The notes: a model not told the origin generated them from the sequence alone. Shown: positions 17,821-27,223, numbered from the stretch's first letter. The stretch: DNA of 64,000 bases from Laspinema palackyanum D2c (GCF_025370875.1 NZ_JAMXFD010000001.1:360937-424936); one strand, 5' to 3'. A program made the numbers and translations.

Positions 17821-17907
17821 ACCTCGTAGCCAACCCTGGCGAACTGCGCCAACAATTACCACCCACCACTCCCCAACAATTACTTGATGTTCAACCGAGG
17901 TAAAAAA
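17821..17907 (+). pseudogene. Second, diverged copy of the hisS 3' end
   Basis: 17821-17881 matches hisS 14996-15056 at about 53 of 61 positions. The frame is preserved: it encodes ANPGELRQQLP, TTPQQLLDVQPR and then a stop, against [19 protein letters not shown] in HisS. Similarity ends sharply at the ACCTC on the left. An ACAGATTACACAG palindrome follows both copies. The 2.8-kb accessory segment therefore sits between direct repeats of the hisS 3' end. Confidence 0.75.
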
Positions 17908-17909
17908 AC

Positions 17910-17968
17910 CACAGATTACACCGATTTTCCCAGAGATTTTATCTGTGTTAATCCGTGTAATCTGTGGT
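17910..17968. repeat. ACAGATTACACAG palindromic repeat, copy 2
   Basis: CCACAGATTACACCGATT faces AATCCGTGTAATCTGTGG with the same AGATTTTATCT centre as copy 1. It lies just downstream of the nitric oxide reductase stop (minus strand) and may serve as its terminator. Confidence 0.65.
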
Positions 17969-17982
17969 TCTTCCTCTAAAAA

Positions 17983-20289
17983 TTATTTCTCAATCGGTTG
18001 AAATTCTTTATGGGGATAGGTTTTAACTGGGAACTGGAAGATGGCAAAAATGGCCTTCATGGTAAAGATAAACATGGATACGGTTCCCAAGGCGAACACA
18101 ATATCCCCGGGTATCCTTAGCCAGACGGTCCATCGCATCCAGGGGGAACCGATGACTTCGGCACTTCGGGCGTACCAGGTTCCGTATTCTACGGATTGGG
18201 CGAGTTGATAGAATCCGTTGGGTATTAAGCCAAAGATTAGCATCATGACTAATCCGATATTAATGGCCCAAAATGCGAATTTAATCCAGCGATCGTCCCA
18301 AGCGTCATCCGGGACGAACTCGCGTAAGGCAAACAGCATCAGGGCGATCGCCAAGCAGCCATAGACCCCAAATAAGGCGGCGTGAGCATGAATCGGGGTG
18401 GTATTGATTCCTTGGGAATAATACAGGACAATCGGTGGATTAATCAAGAATCCAAACACCCCTGCACCGATTAGGTTCCAGATACAAGTGGCGATGAAAA
18501 ATCGCAAGGGCCAGCGATAAAATCCTTCGGCTTCTTTGGACAATTTTAAGGTTTTTAAAATTTCAAAGCCTATCAGGGTTAGGGGTACGACTTCTAAGGC
18601 GGAAAAGACGGACCCGATCGCCGCAATAAAAGAGGGAGTTCCAGAAAAGTAAAGGTGATGCAAGGTTCCAATCACACCACTGCCTAAATAAAGCAGGGTG
18701 GTCAAATAGGTGGCACGCAGGGCCGATGACCGCCGTAAAAAGCCTAATTCACTACATAAATAGGCAATCACCACCGTGGCAAACACCTCGAAAAATCCTT
18801 CAACCCAAAGATGAATTACCCACCATCGCCAATATTCGGCAATACTCAAGGGCGTGTGATTAGTGTACATCAATCCCACGGAATAAAACAGGGGAATGGT
18901 GATGGCGCTATACAGGAAAAAGTGACTCAATCCAGTCGGGCTTTTTTCCTTTTGTAAAGCGGGTTTAAATCCGCGATACAGTAACCACAGCCAGAATATC
19001 ATCGCGACAATCAGCAGGATTTGCCAGACTCGCCCGAGTTCAATATATTCATAGCCTTGATGTCCCCACAAGAAGCTATTTTTGACACTGAATAGCCCTT
19101 GCACTGCTGACCAAGACCCGATGAGGGAACCGACAACGACGACGGTTAATGCCCCCAATAAGATGCTATTGCCGAGGGCTTGTCCTTTCGGTTCATAGCC
19201 ACTAAATCGCGGTGCAAAATAGAGTCCAGCGGCTAACCAACAGGTGGCAATCCAGAAAATTGCCAGTTGTAAATGCCAGGTTCGGGTGGCGGCATAAGGG
19301 AGATAGAGGTTGAGAGGAATGCCATAAAATCCTTCCCCTTCTACGGCATAATGGGCAGTAAACATTCCCATCATGATTTGTACGAGAAACAGTGCCATTG
19401 CTACGCCAAAAAATAGCGAGGTAACTTTTTGGCTGGGGGTGGGAATTCGCACGGCGGGACGGGCGGGTACGGGCAATACTTCGTCGTCATCTTCTTTTAA
19501 ATAGATGAATAGAAAAATTCCCATTCCGGCAATTAAAATGATGACGGAAACGATGGACCATATCAGAAATTGGGCCGGGGGTTGGTTGCCAATTAAATCA
19601 TCATGCGGCCAATTTGCGGTATAGGAAAAGGGTGCATTCGGACGATTGGCGGATGCTGCCCAAGAGGTCCAGGCAAAGAACGCGGTGACGTCGTGAATTT
19701 GACTATCATCTTTAAACCAACCGGAGGGGATGGAGTGAATTGCTGACCCTTTGGCTAGGAGTTCATGATAGTCTTTAAAAACCTCTTTAAGTCCTTGACT
19801 TTGAGCGTCAGTTAAGAGGAGTTCTTGGGTTTCGGGACTATACCGATTGGTTTTAAATTGTTCACTGACTCGCGCTTGCAAACTGGCGCGTTCGGGGGCG
19901 GGTAATGCTTCTAAATCCTTTTGAGAAAAGCTAGGATTGTTGTTGTATAATATGCCAGCGGTGGCTAATCCCCAGCGATGTAAGACATCAGCGGTCCAGT
20001 CCGGGGCGAGGTAGCTACCATGTCCCCAGATGCTGCCGATATCTTGTCCTCCGCGAGAGAGGTAGATTTCCTGTCCGGATTGGATGTTAGCTTGGGTGAC
20101 GAGGATTTCTTGATTGGGCGATCGCACGATGTCGGGAACGGGTGGGGCATTTTTGGAAATGACCGCCCCCGCCCACAGTAATACACTAAAGGCAATGATA
20201 CAAATCAGGGCTAACCAGGCGGGTAAGGTGAGTTGTCGCCTGACCGGACTGATTGCACCTTTGGCATCTAATAGGGTTGAATCTGCCAT
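17983..20289 (-). CDS. norB: Quinol-dependent nitric oxide reductase
   Basis: 768 residues, the length of qNOR/NorZ, which reduces 2 NO to N2O with electrons from quinol in the membrane. An N-terminal helix (about 20-45) is followed by the soluble cytochrome-c-like extension typical of qNOR but without a CXXCH haem site. The 12-helix NorB core starts near 225. Visible features are HLWVEGFFEVF (haem and FeB ligands), then HHLYFSGTP and HAHAALFGVYG. Cyanobacteria use this enzyme for NO detoxification rather than denitrification. No nor regulator is adjacent. Upstream are hairpins and a 31-bp tandem repeat. Confidence 0.93.
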   Translation of the reverse strand: MADSTLLDAKGAISPVRRQLTLPAWLALICIIAFSVLLWAGAVISKNAPPVPDIVRSPNQEILVTQANIQSGQEIYLSRGGQDIGSIWGHGSYLAPDWTADVLHRWGLATAGILYNNNPSFSQKDLEALPAPERASLQARVSEQFKTNRYSPETQELLLTDAQSQGLKEVFKDYHELLAKGSAIHSIPSGWFKDDSQIHDVTAFFAWTSWAASANRPNAPFSYTANWPHDDLIGNQPPAQFLIWSIVSVIILIAGMGIFLFIYLKEDDDEVLPVPARPAVRIPTPSQKVTSLFFGVAMALFLVQIMMGMFTAHYAVEGEGFYGIPLNLYLPYAATRTWHLQLAIFWIATCWLAAGLYFAPRFSGYEPKGQALGNSILLGALTVVVVGSLIGSWSAVQGLFSVKNSFLWGHQGYEYIELGRVWQILLIVAMIFWLWLLYRGFKPALQKEKSPTGLSHFFLYSAITIPLFYSVGLMYTNHTPLSIAEYWRWWVIHLWVEGFFEVFATVVIAYLCSELGFLRRSSALRATYLTTLLYLGSGVIGTLHHLYFSGTPSFIAAIGSVFSALEVVPLTLIGFEILKTLKLSKEAEGFYRWPLRFFIATCIWNLIGAGVFGFLINPPIVLYYSQGINTTPIHAHAALFGVYGCLAIALMLFALREFVPDDAWDDRWIKFAFWAINIGLVMMLIFGLIPNGFYQLAQSVEYGTWYARSAEVIGSPWMRWTVWLRIPGDIVFALGTVSMFIFTMKAIFAIFQFPVKTYPHKEFQPIEK

Positions 20290-20578
20290 TGCAATATTTC
20301 CCCCAATTTATCGATGGATTATTTTCAACTAGCTCGATGGTAGCGAATTTAACTGGAAATTGACAGGTTTATAAAAGTTTATATTTTGATTAGGTACTTT
20401 GGGGCTAGAATTTGATGATTTCTACCCATTTGGTGTTGACAAGTTGCAGAAAACTGTCAATAAATGTAAGAATTTATGGGCGGAGGGAGAAAATCAATTC
20501 ATACTTTATTTGGGTTGGGTATGAAGTGCAGAAGAGATGCAGGCCGATGATTGTATAGTTTAGGGGGTGGGATATAAT

Positions 20579-20603
20579 CCCCCGTTGCTTGGTGCAACGG
20601 GGG
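20579..20603. terminator. GC-rich hairpin
   Basis: Perfect 10-bp stem CCCCCGTTGC / GCAACGGGGG with a 5-nt loop, between hisB and the nitric oxide reductase gene. Read on the minus strand it is followed by ATTATAT, so it may terminate hisB transcription. Confidence 0.45.
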
Positions 20604-20607
20604 ATAA

Positions 20608-20785
20608 CGACTGAAGTCGTTACTACGAACTGAAGAAACGACTGAAGTCGTTACTACGAACTGAAGAAACGACTGAAGTCGTTACTACGAACTGAAGAAA
20701 CGACAGAAGGCGTTACTACGAACTGAAGAAACGACTGAAGTCGTTACTACGAACTGAAGAAACGACTGAAGGCGTTACTACGAAC
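20608..20785. repeat. 31-bp tandem repeat, six units
   Basis: The unit CGACTGAAGTCGTTACTACG plus 11 more bases recurs at 20608, 20639, 20670, 20701, 20732 and 20763 with few changes. Each unit contains the hairpin ACGACT-GA-AGTCGT. Single or paired copies of the same motif lie at 12866, 15064, 36498, 36780, 49410 and 49557. The unit does not alternate with unique spacers. Confidence 0.85.
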
Positions 20786-20793
20786 ATTCAAGG

Positions 20794-21459
20794 TTAGAGA
20801 ACGCCTTTAGAACTGGGGATGGTGGTGGCGCGACGGGGGTCGATTTCGGTTGCCATGCGGAGACTGCGGGCGAAGGCTTTGAAGGTGGCTTCGATGATGT
20901 GATGGGAATTAATGCCGTCGAGTTGGCGGATGTGTAGGGTCATTTGGGCGTGATTGACGATCGCCACGAAGAATTCCCGGACTAATTGGGTGTCATACGT
21001 TCCCACTCGTTGGGTGGGAATGTCTAAGCCATAGCTTAAGTGAGGGCGACCGGAAAAGTCTAAGGCAACTTGAATCAAGGCTTCATCCAGGGGGGCGACA
21101 AAGTGACCAAACCGGATGATGCCTTTGCGATCGCCCAGGGCTTTACCCAAGGCTTGACCTAATGTAATCCCCACATCTTCATTGGTATGATGGTCGTCAA
21201 TTTCTATATCCCCGGTAGCTTTTACCTCCAGATCAATCAAGCCGTGAGAGGCGATTTGATGTAACATATGGTCAAGAAACGGTACACCTGTAGCAGCAGT
21301 ACAGTGTCCTTGACCATCGAGATTAATCGTCACATGAACATCGGTTTCCCCGGTGGTGCGTCGGACGGTGGACATCCGGGGGAGTTGGCCTAAATTTTGT
21401 TCGGAGTCAGCTTTTGGGGTAGTTTCGGAAGAGGAAGTTGGGCTAATACTTGTCTGCAT
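20794..21459 (-). CDS. hisB: Imidazoleglycerol-phosphate dehydratase
   Basis: 221 residues, single-function HisB of histidine biosynthesis, which dehydrates imidazoleglycerol phosphate. The manganese-binding repeats are clear: [17 protein letters not shown], then [15 protein letters not shown], and later [17 protein letters not shown]. The PL(D)[14 protein letters not shown] block is also present. I chose ATG 21459; the upstream extension would need TTG. The first 30 residues are a low-complexity lead absent from shorter homologues, so translation may start later at MSTVRR. Confidence 0.95.
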   Translation of the reverse strand: MQTSISPTSSSETTPKADSEQNLGQLPRMSTVRRTTGETDVHVTINLDGQGHCTAATGVPFLDHMLHQIASHGLIDLEVKATGDIEIDDHHTNEDVGITLGQALGKALGDRKGIIRFGHFVAPLDEALIQVALDFSGRPHLSYGLDIPTQRVGTYDTQLVREFFVAIVNHAQMTLHIRQLDGINSHHIIEATFKAFARSLRMATEIDPRRATTIPSSKGVL

Positions 21460-21653
21460 AATTGGCTTGGGTGGCGATCGCAAAAATAGTCTTAATCTTG
21501 ATCTTATCTTGTCGGTGGGGAAACCTTGAAAAATTAAAATTATAGATGGCTTGAATCATGGAGAAGAGATCTCCCCAAACCCCCCCTTAAAAAGAGGGGC
21601 TTTTGGGAATTGAAGCCAGAGTTTTAATCCGTAAATTCTCTATTTTTCAGGGA

Positions 21654-22430
21654 TTACATTCCCATGATGCAGTAGCCGGAATCGACGTAGATGATTTGAC
21701 CCGTGATGCCGCTGGATAAGTCGCTACAGAGGAATGCAGCGGTATTGCCGACTTCAGTTTGGGTGACGGTCCGGCGCAGAGGGGCCATTTCTTCTACATG
21801 GTGGATCATGTCTAGGATGCCACCGACGGCAGAAGAGGCGAGGGTGCGGATGGGACCGGCAGAGATGCCGTTGACGCGGACATTTTGGGGTCCCATTTCA
21901 GCAGCAAGATAGCGGACATTCATTTCTAAGGCAGCTTTGGCAATCCCCATGACGTTGTAATTGGGGATAACGCGGACGCCACCGAGGTAGGTGAGGGTGA
22001 CGATGCTGCCGCCTTGGGTCATTAGGGGTTTGGCGGCAGCAGCGAGGGAAACCAGGGAGTAGGAACTAATATCCAAGGCGCGGGTAAAGCCTTCGCGGGA
22101 GGTGTTGCTAAAGTCTCCGGAGAGTTCATCTTTACCGGCAAAGGCGAGGCAGTGGATCAGGATGTCGATTTTGTCCCAAGTTTCGCGGATGGTGTCGAAG
22201 GTGGCTTGAATTTGGGCGTCATCCTGGACATTGCAGGGGACGAACAAACTGGGGTTGAGGGGTTCGACTAATTCTTTGACTTTTTTTTCTTGACGGCCCT
22301 TTTCATCCGGGAGATAGGTGATGCCGAGATTGGCCCCAGCTTTGTGGAGTTGTTGGGCGATACCCCAAGCGATGGAACGGTTGTTAGCAATTCCGGTGAC
22401 TAAGGCGTTTTTTCCTGTTAAATCTAGCAT
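21654..22430 (-). CDS. fabI: Enoyl-[acyl-carrier-protein] reductase (NADH)
   Basis: 258 residues, FabI length. It performs the last reduction of each fatty-acid elongation cycle. The dinucleotide region reads LVTGIANNRSIAWGIAQ. The substrate/catalytic segment has Tyr-(X6)-Lys in YNVMGIAKAALE, and the loop ISAGPIRTLAS precedes the C-terminal GHIIYVDSGY-like end (GQIIYVDSGYCIMGM). The gene is divergent to ntcA with a 476-bp spacer and is followed 194 bp later by hisB on the same strand. Confidence 0.96.
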   Translation of the reverse strand: MLDLTGKNALVTGIANNRSIAWGIAQQLHKAGANLGITYLPDEKGRQEKKVKELVEPLNPSLFVPCNVQDDAQIQATFDTIRETWDKIDILIHCLAFAGKDELSGDFSNTSREGFTRALDISSYSLVSLAAAAKPLMTQGGSIVTLTYLGGVRVIPNYNVMGIAKAALEMNVRYLAAEMGPQNVRVNGISAGPIRTLASSAVGGILDMIHHVEEMAPLRRTVTQTEVGNTAAFLCSDLSSGITGQIIYVDSGYCIMGM

Positions 22431-22906
22431 GGAGGGTTTATTCTAGTAAAAATTACTCAGGAGCACGGGTTGGGCTCCAGGGTGAGGCTGGGGGGATCTC
22501 AGAGTCCTCTCCACAGGAGGAGTCGCCCCTGATGGCAGTTGACCGGCTACGGTTGCAGCCTGGAAATGAGGCCAGAGGATGGACTCGTTCGAGTCTACCG
22601 TCCTGGGTCTGTTCCCTAATTTGATTGAATCACAACAGGGGACTCTGAAACGCGGGGATTCGCCGATCGCAATTCTGAGGAGGTGACCCCTCTTTGGAAA
22701 TCGCAGATGAGAAGATTTTTATCCAGGGATTAGCCAACTGGGGGCAATTCTGTATCCCCAAGCACAAAAAAACCGCGAATCGTCCGTTTAAGTAATGTAA
22801 AGTACAAAAGTCAGAGAACTCTAACAAGAGCGGGTCGGTAATGACAATAAACCGTTAGCAAGTTATCAAAAAAGAAGATACGACATGACAACTAGAAGGA
22901 ACGGAT
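22431..22906. other. Divergent fabI/ntcA regulatory spacer
   Basis: No credible ORF. Nearest fabI it holds GC-rich sequence with small stems, e.g. GACTCG-TT-CGAGTC near 22588, compatible with a structured fabI leader. Nearest ntcA it holds an NtcA box (separate entry). Confidence 0.5.
22792..22805 (+). promoter_or_regulatory. NtcA box upstream of ntcA
   Basis: GTA-ATGTAAAG-TAC fits the GTA-N8-TAC consensus for NtcA exactly. It lies about 100 bp before the ntcA start, as expected for the known autoregulation of ntcA. The downstream -10 is not obvious: TAACAA at 22822 is nearer than the usual 22-bp spacing. Confidence 0.75.
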
Positions 22907-23578
22907 ATGGTAATGACCCAAGATAGACCGCTAGCCGCAGTATTCCGTCAGATGGGAAGTGGATCGTTTCCCCCAGTGGTGGAGAATTACGAGCGAGGAA
23001 AGACCATCTTTTTCCCTGGGGATCCCGCTGAACGGGTTTATTTTTTACTCAAAGGTGCCGTTAAGCTGTCCCGAGTCTATGAAGCGGGAGAAGAAATTAC
23101 CGTGGCCCTGCTGCGGGAAAATAGTGTATTTGGGGTACTCTCCCTGATTACGGGCCATCGTTCGGACCGCTTTTATCATGCCGTTGCCTTTACCCCAGTC
23201 GAGTTGCTTTCGGTCCCGATCGACCAGGTGGAAAAGGCTCTCAAGGAAGATCCTGAGTTGTCAATGTTGATGTTGCGCGGCCTATCTTCCCGGATTTTAC
23301 AAACGGAAATGATGATTGAAACCTTGGCCCACCGGGATATGGGATCGCGGTTGGTGAGTTTTCTGCTGATTCTGTGTCGGGATTTTGGGGTGCCGACTGC
23401 GGAGGGGATTACGATTGATTTAAAGTTGTCCCATCAGGCGATCGCCGAAGCCATTGGCTCAACTCGCGTCACAGTCACCCGTTTACTCGGGGATCTGCGC
23501 TGTGAACAGATGATCTCGATTCATAAAAAGAAAATCACCGTTCATAACCCGGTGGCGTTGAGTCAGCAATTTACTTGA
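22907..23578 (+). CDS. ntcA: Global nitrogen regulator NtcA
   Basis: 223 residues, CRP/FNR family. NtcA senses 2-oxoglutarate and activates nitrogen-assimilation genes. The effector domain (about 20-130) includes [20 protein letters not shown] and [20 protein letters not shown]. The dimer helix follows, then the HTH at 173-195, [20 protein letters not shown], which is the NtcA recognition sequence. The Met-Val-Met start leaves two options 6 bp apart; homologues use MIVTQDKPL-like starts. Confidence 0.97.
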   Translation: MVMTQDRPLAAVFRQMGSGSFPPVVENYERGKTIFFPGDPAERVYFLLKGAVKLSRVYEAGEEITVALLRENSVFGVLSLITGHRSDRFYHAVAFTPVELLSVPIDQVEKALKEDPELSMLMLRGLSSRILQTEMMIETLAHRDMGSRLVSFLLILCRDFGVPTAEGITIDLKLSHQAIAEAIGSTRVTVTRLLGDLRCEQMISIHKKKITVHNPVALSQQFT

Positions 23579-23985
23579 TTTGAACAAAACAAAGGTCAAC
23601 CTTAACAGCATAGGGTTCAGAAAATCAGGGGATCGGGGATCGGGGTGAGAATGAGTTCAGTCTTCCGTTGATTTTCTGCCCTGGGGGGATGGTCACTGGA
23701 TACCCTTGGCTTGAAGTTGTTTGTCCCAAAACCGAGGTAATCAGGGGACGGGTAAGGAAAGAAAGGGCGATCGCCTCGGGATCGGGAACCGATGATCTGG
23801 GCATCGGGTGTGAGAGGTTGAGTCCATGCAGGCATTCAGCGAAAAAAGGGGAGAATACTGCTATCAGGATCGGCATTTGGATCTGTTATAGTGCAAAAGA
23901 GCGGAGCTTTGCCGGAGGTCCTAGCAGAGTGTTTTAGCTCCGAAAGTTTTTGTCTTGGCTAGATCTGGACGGAGTTGAATAAGTA
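23579..23985. other. Spacer between ntcA and the DUF3084 gene
   Basis: No gene seen. It contains GGGGATCGGGGATCGGGG-like direct repeats just after ntcA, and a stem CGGAGCT (23902) / AGCTCCG (23936) that would lie in the leader of the next gene. A TATAGT at 23887 may be its -10. Confidence 0.4.
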
Positions 23986-25746
23986 GTGATGACGAGCGCA
24001 TACGTCCTGATACTGGCTGTCTTAGTCTTGGGGGGGTTGCTCGCCACCCTGGGCGATCGCCTCGGCACTAAAGTCGGTAAGGCCCGGTTGAGTCTGTTTG
24101 GTTTGCGCCCACGACAAACCGCTACGGTGGTCACCATTGTAACCGGATTAATGATTGCTGCCTCCACCTTGAGTATCCTATTTGCCACGAGTAAATCGTT
24201 GCGAATCGGTGTGTTTCAACTGGATGAAAAACTCAAAGAATTGCGAGAAGCTCAGAAGGAACTCGTGGCAGTGGTGACGCAGAAACAGCAGGTGGAAGCT
24301 GAACTCAACCAAGCCCGAGAACAGCAGGAGGTGGCGCAACAACAATTAAATGAGATTGATCGCTCATTGCAAGGGGCGCTCCAAAAACAAGCGCTGACTG
24401 AGGCTCAACTGAATCAGACTCAGGGCGAACTGACTCAAACTCAGACCCAACTCAGCGGCATTCAAACCGATTTTCAGAAAGCTAGAACCGAGCTGAGTGT
24501 GATTGAAGGGAAATTCGATGGCGCTCAAACTCAGCTTGAGGAAGTCTCCCAACAGGCGCAGAAGTTGCGGGATGATATTGCCACCCTGCAATTGGAACGC
24601 AAGGAGTTGATTGAACAGGGGGAGCGCGTTAGAGCGACGATTGTCCAACGGGATCGGGAACTGGCTCTCAAACAGGCTGAGATTGAGGAGCAAAGGCAGG
24701 AAGCAGCACAGCAACGGCAGTTGCTCACGGAACAGAAAAGCCAACTGGATGAGCAAATTCGCCAACTGGCGCAACAGCAGCAGCAAATCGCTGTTCAAGA
24801 AGGGGACATAGCCGAGCAACAGGCGCAAATGGCGGCACAGGCGGCAGAAATTGCCGAGCAAAAGCAGGCGATCGCAACTCAGGAACAGGAGTTACGGGAA
24901 CAGGAGGAGGAAATCGCCAGCCAGGAGATGGAGATTGCCCAACAACAGCAGGCGATCGCCCTACAGGAGGAGGAAATCGCCCAGCGCGATCGCCAGATTT
25001 CTGAGCAGGAAATGGCAATCTCGGAACAGCGCACTTTGTTGAAACAGTTAGGCACTCAACAAGCATTTCTCCAAGGGGAAGTTCAAAGTCTGGAACGGGA
25101 TTTTCAACTGTTGCGGGAAGGAACAGTTGCCATTCGCCGGAATCAGGTGTTAGCTTCCGGGGTCCTGCGGGTCCTGCGCCCAGAAACTGCTCCCGAAGCG
25201 ACGAAGCAATTGTTAACGGAAGCAAATTTGGCGGCGATCGCCTTGATTCGTCCGGGAACAACTCAACGGAATGAATGGGCGATCGCGATTACAGAGACGG
25301 AACTGGAGCAACTGATTGGTCAGATTGATGATGGTCAAGATTATGTGGTCAGAATTCTCTCCGCTGCCAATTATTTGTTAGGGGAACGGCAGGTAAATGT
25401 GTTTGCCGATGCAGTACCTAATCAGGTGGTTTTCAACGAAGGTGAACTGGTGGCAACGACTTCGGTTCGCCCCGATGAAATGAGTGAAGATGAGATTAAA
25501 GAACAATTGAATTTATTGTTAGCAGCAGCGAACTTTAGAGCAAGGCGATCGGGGATTTTAACCGATGCGATTCAAGTGGGAGATGGTCGTCTGGCGGCTT
25601 TGATGGAATTTATAAAGCAGCTTCCCGACAATAATGAACCGGGCATCATTCAAGCAATTTCTGCTGGTCCAACCTATACCTCGGGTCCACTGACTTTAGA
25701 ATTTACGGTGGTTCACCAGGGAAAAGTTGTGTTTCGCACAGATTAG
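23986..25746 (+). CDS. DUF3084 coiled-coil membrane protein
   Basis: 586 residues, GTG start at 23986 with ATG the next codon. The N-terminus has two membrane helices (about 3-22 and 47-68) flanking LGTKVGKARLSLFGLRPRQT, the DUF3084 signature. Residues 75-385 are a long Glu/Gln-rich coiled coil with repeats such as EIAEQKQAIATQEQELREQ. Residues 390-586 form the globular C-terminal domain, e.g. LIRPGTTQRNEWAIAI. Present in nearly all cyanobacteria; the architecture resembles chromosome-segregation or envelope-spanning proteins but no role is proven. Confidence 0.88.
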   Translation: MMTSAYVLILAVLVLGGLLATLGDRLGTKVGKARLSLFGLRPRQTATVVTIVTGLMIAASTLSILFATSKSLRIGVFQLDEKLKELREAQKELVAVVTQKQQVEAELNQAREQQEVAQQQLNEIDRSLQGALQKQALTEAQLNQTQGELTQTQTQLSGIQTDFQKARTELSVIEGKFDGAQTQLEEVSQQAQKLRDDIATLQLERKELIEQGERVRATIVQRDRELALKQAEIEEQRQEAAQQRQLLTEQKSQLDEQIRQLAQQQQQIAVQEGDIAEQQAQMAAQAAEIAEQKQAIATQEQELREQEEEIASQEMEIAQQQQAIALQEEEIAQRDRQISEQEMAISEQRTLLKQLGTQQAFLQGEVQSLERDFQLLREGTVAIRRNQVLASGVLRVLRPETAPEATKQLLTEANLAAIALIRPGTTQRNEWAIAITETELEQLIGQIDDGQDYVVRILSAANYLLGERQVNVFADAVPNQVVFNEGELVATTSVRPDEMSEDEIKEQLNLLLAAANFRARRSGILTDAIQVGDGRLAALMEFIKQLPDNNEPGIIQAISAGPTYTSGPLTLEFTVVHQGKVVFRTD

Positions 25747-25871
25747 GGGAATCGGGTTAGCTTTTGCCGGTTTGGTTCAGGGTTAATCTGAATTAAGGCC
25801 AAGGAATAATAGCTGGAGTCATTGCCAGATTAGTTTCCAGTGATAGGGATAATTTAAAAGGAAAAGAAGCA

Positions 25872-26297
25872 ATGGGTAACCCTCAAACAGACCGAGTAAT
25901 TTTGGGCTTCGATCCGGGCCGGTTAAAGTGTGGAATTGCCGTGATGAATAGCCGGGGCAAACTGTTGGTCCATGAAGTGGTTCCGGCAGAAGAGGCGATC
26001 GCGGTGATTGAATCTTTTTTTCAACAATTTGGGGTTGACCTGCTGGTGATTGGCGATCGCACCACCTCGAAAAAGTGGCAAGAACATATTACCGAATCCC
26101 TGTCTATCCCGTTACCCATTGTGCAAGTGGATGAGCGCTACAGCACCTTAGAGGCGCGCGATCGCTATTGGGAAATGTATCCGCCTCGGGGATTGACAAG
26201 ACTAATTCCCCAAGGAATGCGCCAACCTCCCAGGGCGATCGATGATATCGTGGCCATTCTCTTAATTGAGCGATATTTAGCTACCTTACCCGGTTGA
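25872..26297 (+). CDS. RuvX/YqgF-like RNase H-fold nuclease
   Basis: 141 residues. The opening VILGFDPGRLKCGIAVM carries the D-x-G of the RuvX/YqgF fold, followed by VDLLVIGDRTTSK, IVQVDERYSTLEARDRYW with the DER(Y/H)S(T)xxA motif, and a C-terminal IDDIVAILLIERYL aspartate. The family processes pre-16S rRNA ends or resolves junctions. It is more divergent than canonical YqgF (lacks the KP-rich centre), as typical of this cyanobacterial branch. AAGGA precedes the ATG at good distance. Convergent with DUF3146. Confidence 0.8.
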   Translation: MGNPQTDRVILGFDPGRLKCGIAVMNSRGKLLVHEVVPAEEAIAVIESFFQQFGVDLLVIGDRTTSKKWQEHITESLSIPLPIVQVDERYSTLEARDRYWEMYPPRGLTRLIPQGMRQPPRAIDDIVAILLIERYLATLPG

Positions 26298-26327
26298 AAA
26301 TTCATCCCTCAACCCAAGGCAACACCG

Positions 26328-26591
26328 CTACAACTGCGCTCGAATGGTGAAAGAATAGTCTCCCCCGGGTTCGAGTTGATAATCGCATTTTTCTAAAAAC
26401 CGTCCCAAGGGTTCTTGAATTAAAGCGCGTCCTTGGGAGGGTTCGATCGCCAATTTACCCACACGAAAACACCAGCGGAAACTCCAACTAAAATCTCCGG
26501 CACTGACTTCCCCTTCTAGGGTGCCCCGTTGCCAAGACTGATTCAGCACTCGAACATGGGCAGTCGTTCTAGGGACTCGCTTCCTACTCAC
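26328..26591 (-). CDS. DUF3146 family protein
   Basis: 87 residues. The sequence HVRVLNQSWQRGTLEGEVSA, WSFRWCFRVGKLAIEPSQGR and the closing LEPGGDYSFTIRAQL match the cyanobacterial DUF3146 family, of unknown function. Its ATG overlaps the pth stop (ATGA), so the two genes are translationally coupled. Confidence 0.85.
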   Translation of the reverse strand: MSRKRVPRTTAHVRVLNQSWQRGTLEGEVSAGDFSWSFRWCFRVGKLAIEPSQGRALIQEPLGRFLEKCDYQLEPGGDYSFTIRAQL

Positions 26592-27223
26592 GGCTTTGTT
26601 CCGACCACACTGCGACTATTGTAAAGACTCATGGCTTTTTCGCAGCCTTCCTTGAGACTGAGTTCGATCGCATCCCGAACCAAGTACATCACCTCCGATA
26701 CCACAGGTTTCTCATCCGGGGTAAACTTCCCCAACACATGAGAAATCGTATCGGTTTCCGCTTTCCCATCCCCGGGTTTGCCGATCCCCACCCGTAACCG
26801 GGGGAAGTCCTGGGTACTTAAATGGGCGATCGTGGATTTGATGCCATTGTGACCCCCAGCGGAACCAGAAAGGCGCATCCGCAACCGTCCCACCGGCAAA
26901 TCCATATCATCATAAATCGTCAGAACCGATTGGGGGGGCAGTTTATACCAATCCGTCACAGCGCGAATCGCTTGTCCGGACCGATTCATATAGGTAAGGG
27001 GCTTGAGTAGATAAATTTTATTGCCTTTTGGCCCTCGACCCTCGCCAAATAGCCCCTGAAAACGGCGGTTTTCTGCGAGGGAAATTTGCCAGGACCGGGC
27101 GAGCATATCGACGGCAGCGAACCCGATATTATGGCGGGTTTCATGGTATTTGGCTTCTGGATTTCCCAATCCAACAATCAGTTGAGGAATCACCAGAGGA
27201 ACAGATGTCTCGCTTGCTGTCAT
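26588..27223 (-). CDS. pth: Peptidyl-tRNA hydrolase
   Basis: 211 residues, bacterial Pth length. It releases peptides from prematurely dissociated peptidyl-tRNA. Motifs: IVGLGNPEAKYHETRHNIGF with the catalytic His in RHN, KPLTYMNRSGQAI, VLTIYDDMDLPVGRLRMR and SGSAGGHNGIKSTIAHL. It heads a two-gene unit with DUF3146. The short N-terminal extension (MTASETSVP) is cyanobacterium-typical. Confidence 0.96.
   Translation of the reverse strand: MTASETSVPLVIPQLIVGLGNPEAKYHETRHNIGFAAVDMLARSWQISLAENRRFQGLFGEGRGPKGNKIYLLKPLTYMNRSGQAIRAVTDWYKLPPQSVLTIYDDMDLPVGRLRMRLSGSAGGHNGIKSTIAHLSTQDFPRLRVGIGKPGDGKAETDTISHVLGKFTPDEKPVVSEVMYLVRDAIELSLKEGCEKAMSLYNSRSVVGTKP

Noticed and set aside
20608-20785. CRISPR array
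   Set aside because: The units are joined with no unique spacers (period 31 bp throughout) and no cas genes are near.
22440-22620. tRNA-like arms in the fabI leader
   Set aside because: GTTCGAG occurs but no acceptor stem, D-arm or anticodon arm fits around it.
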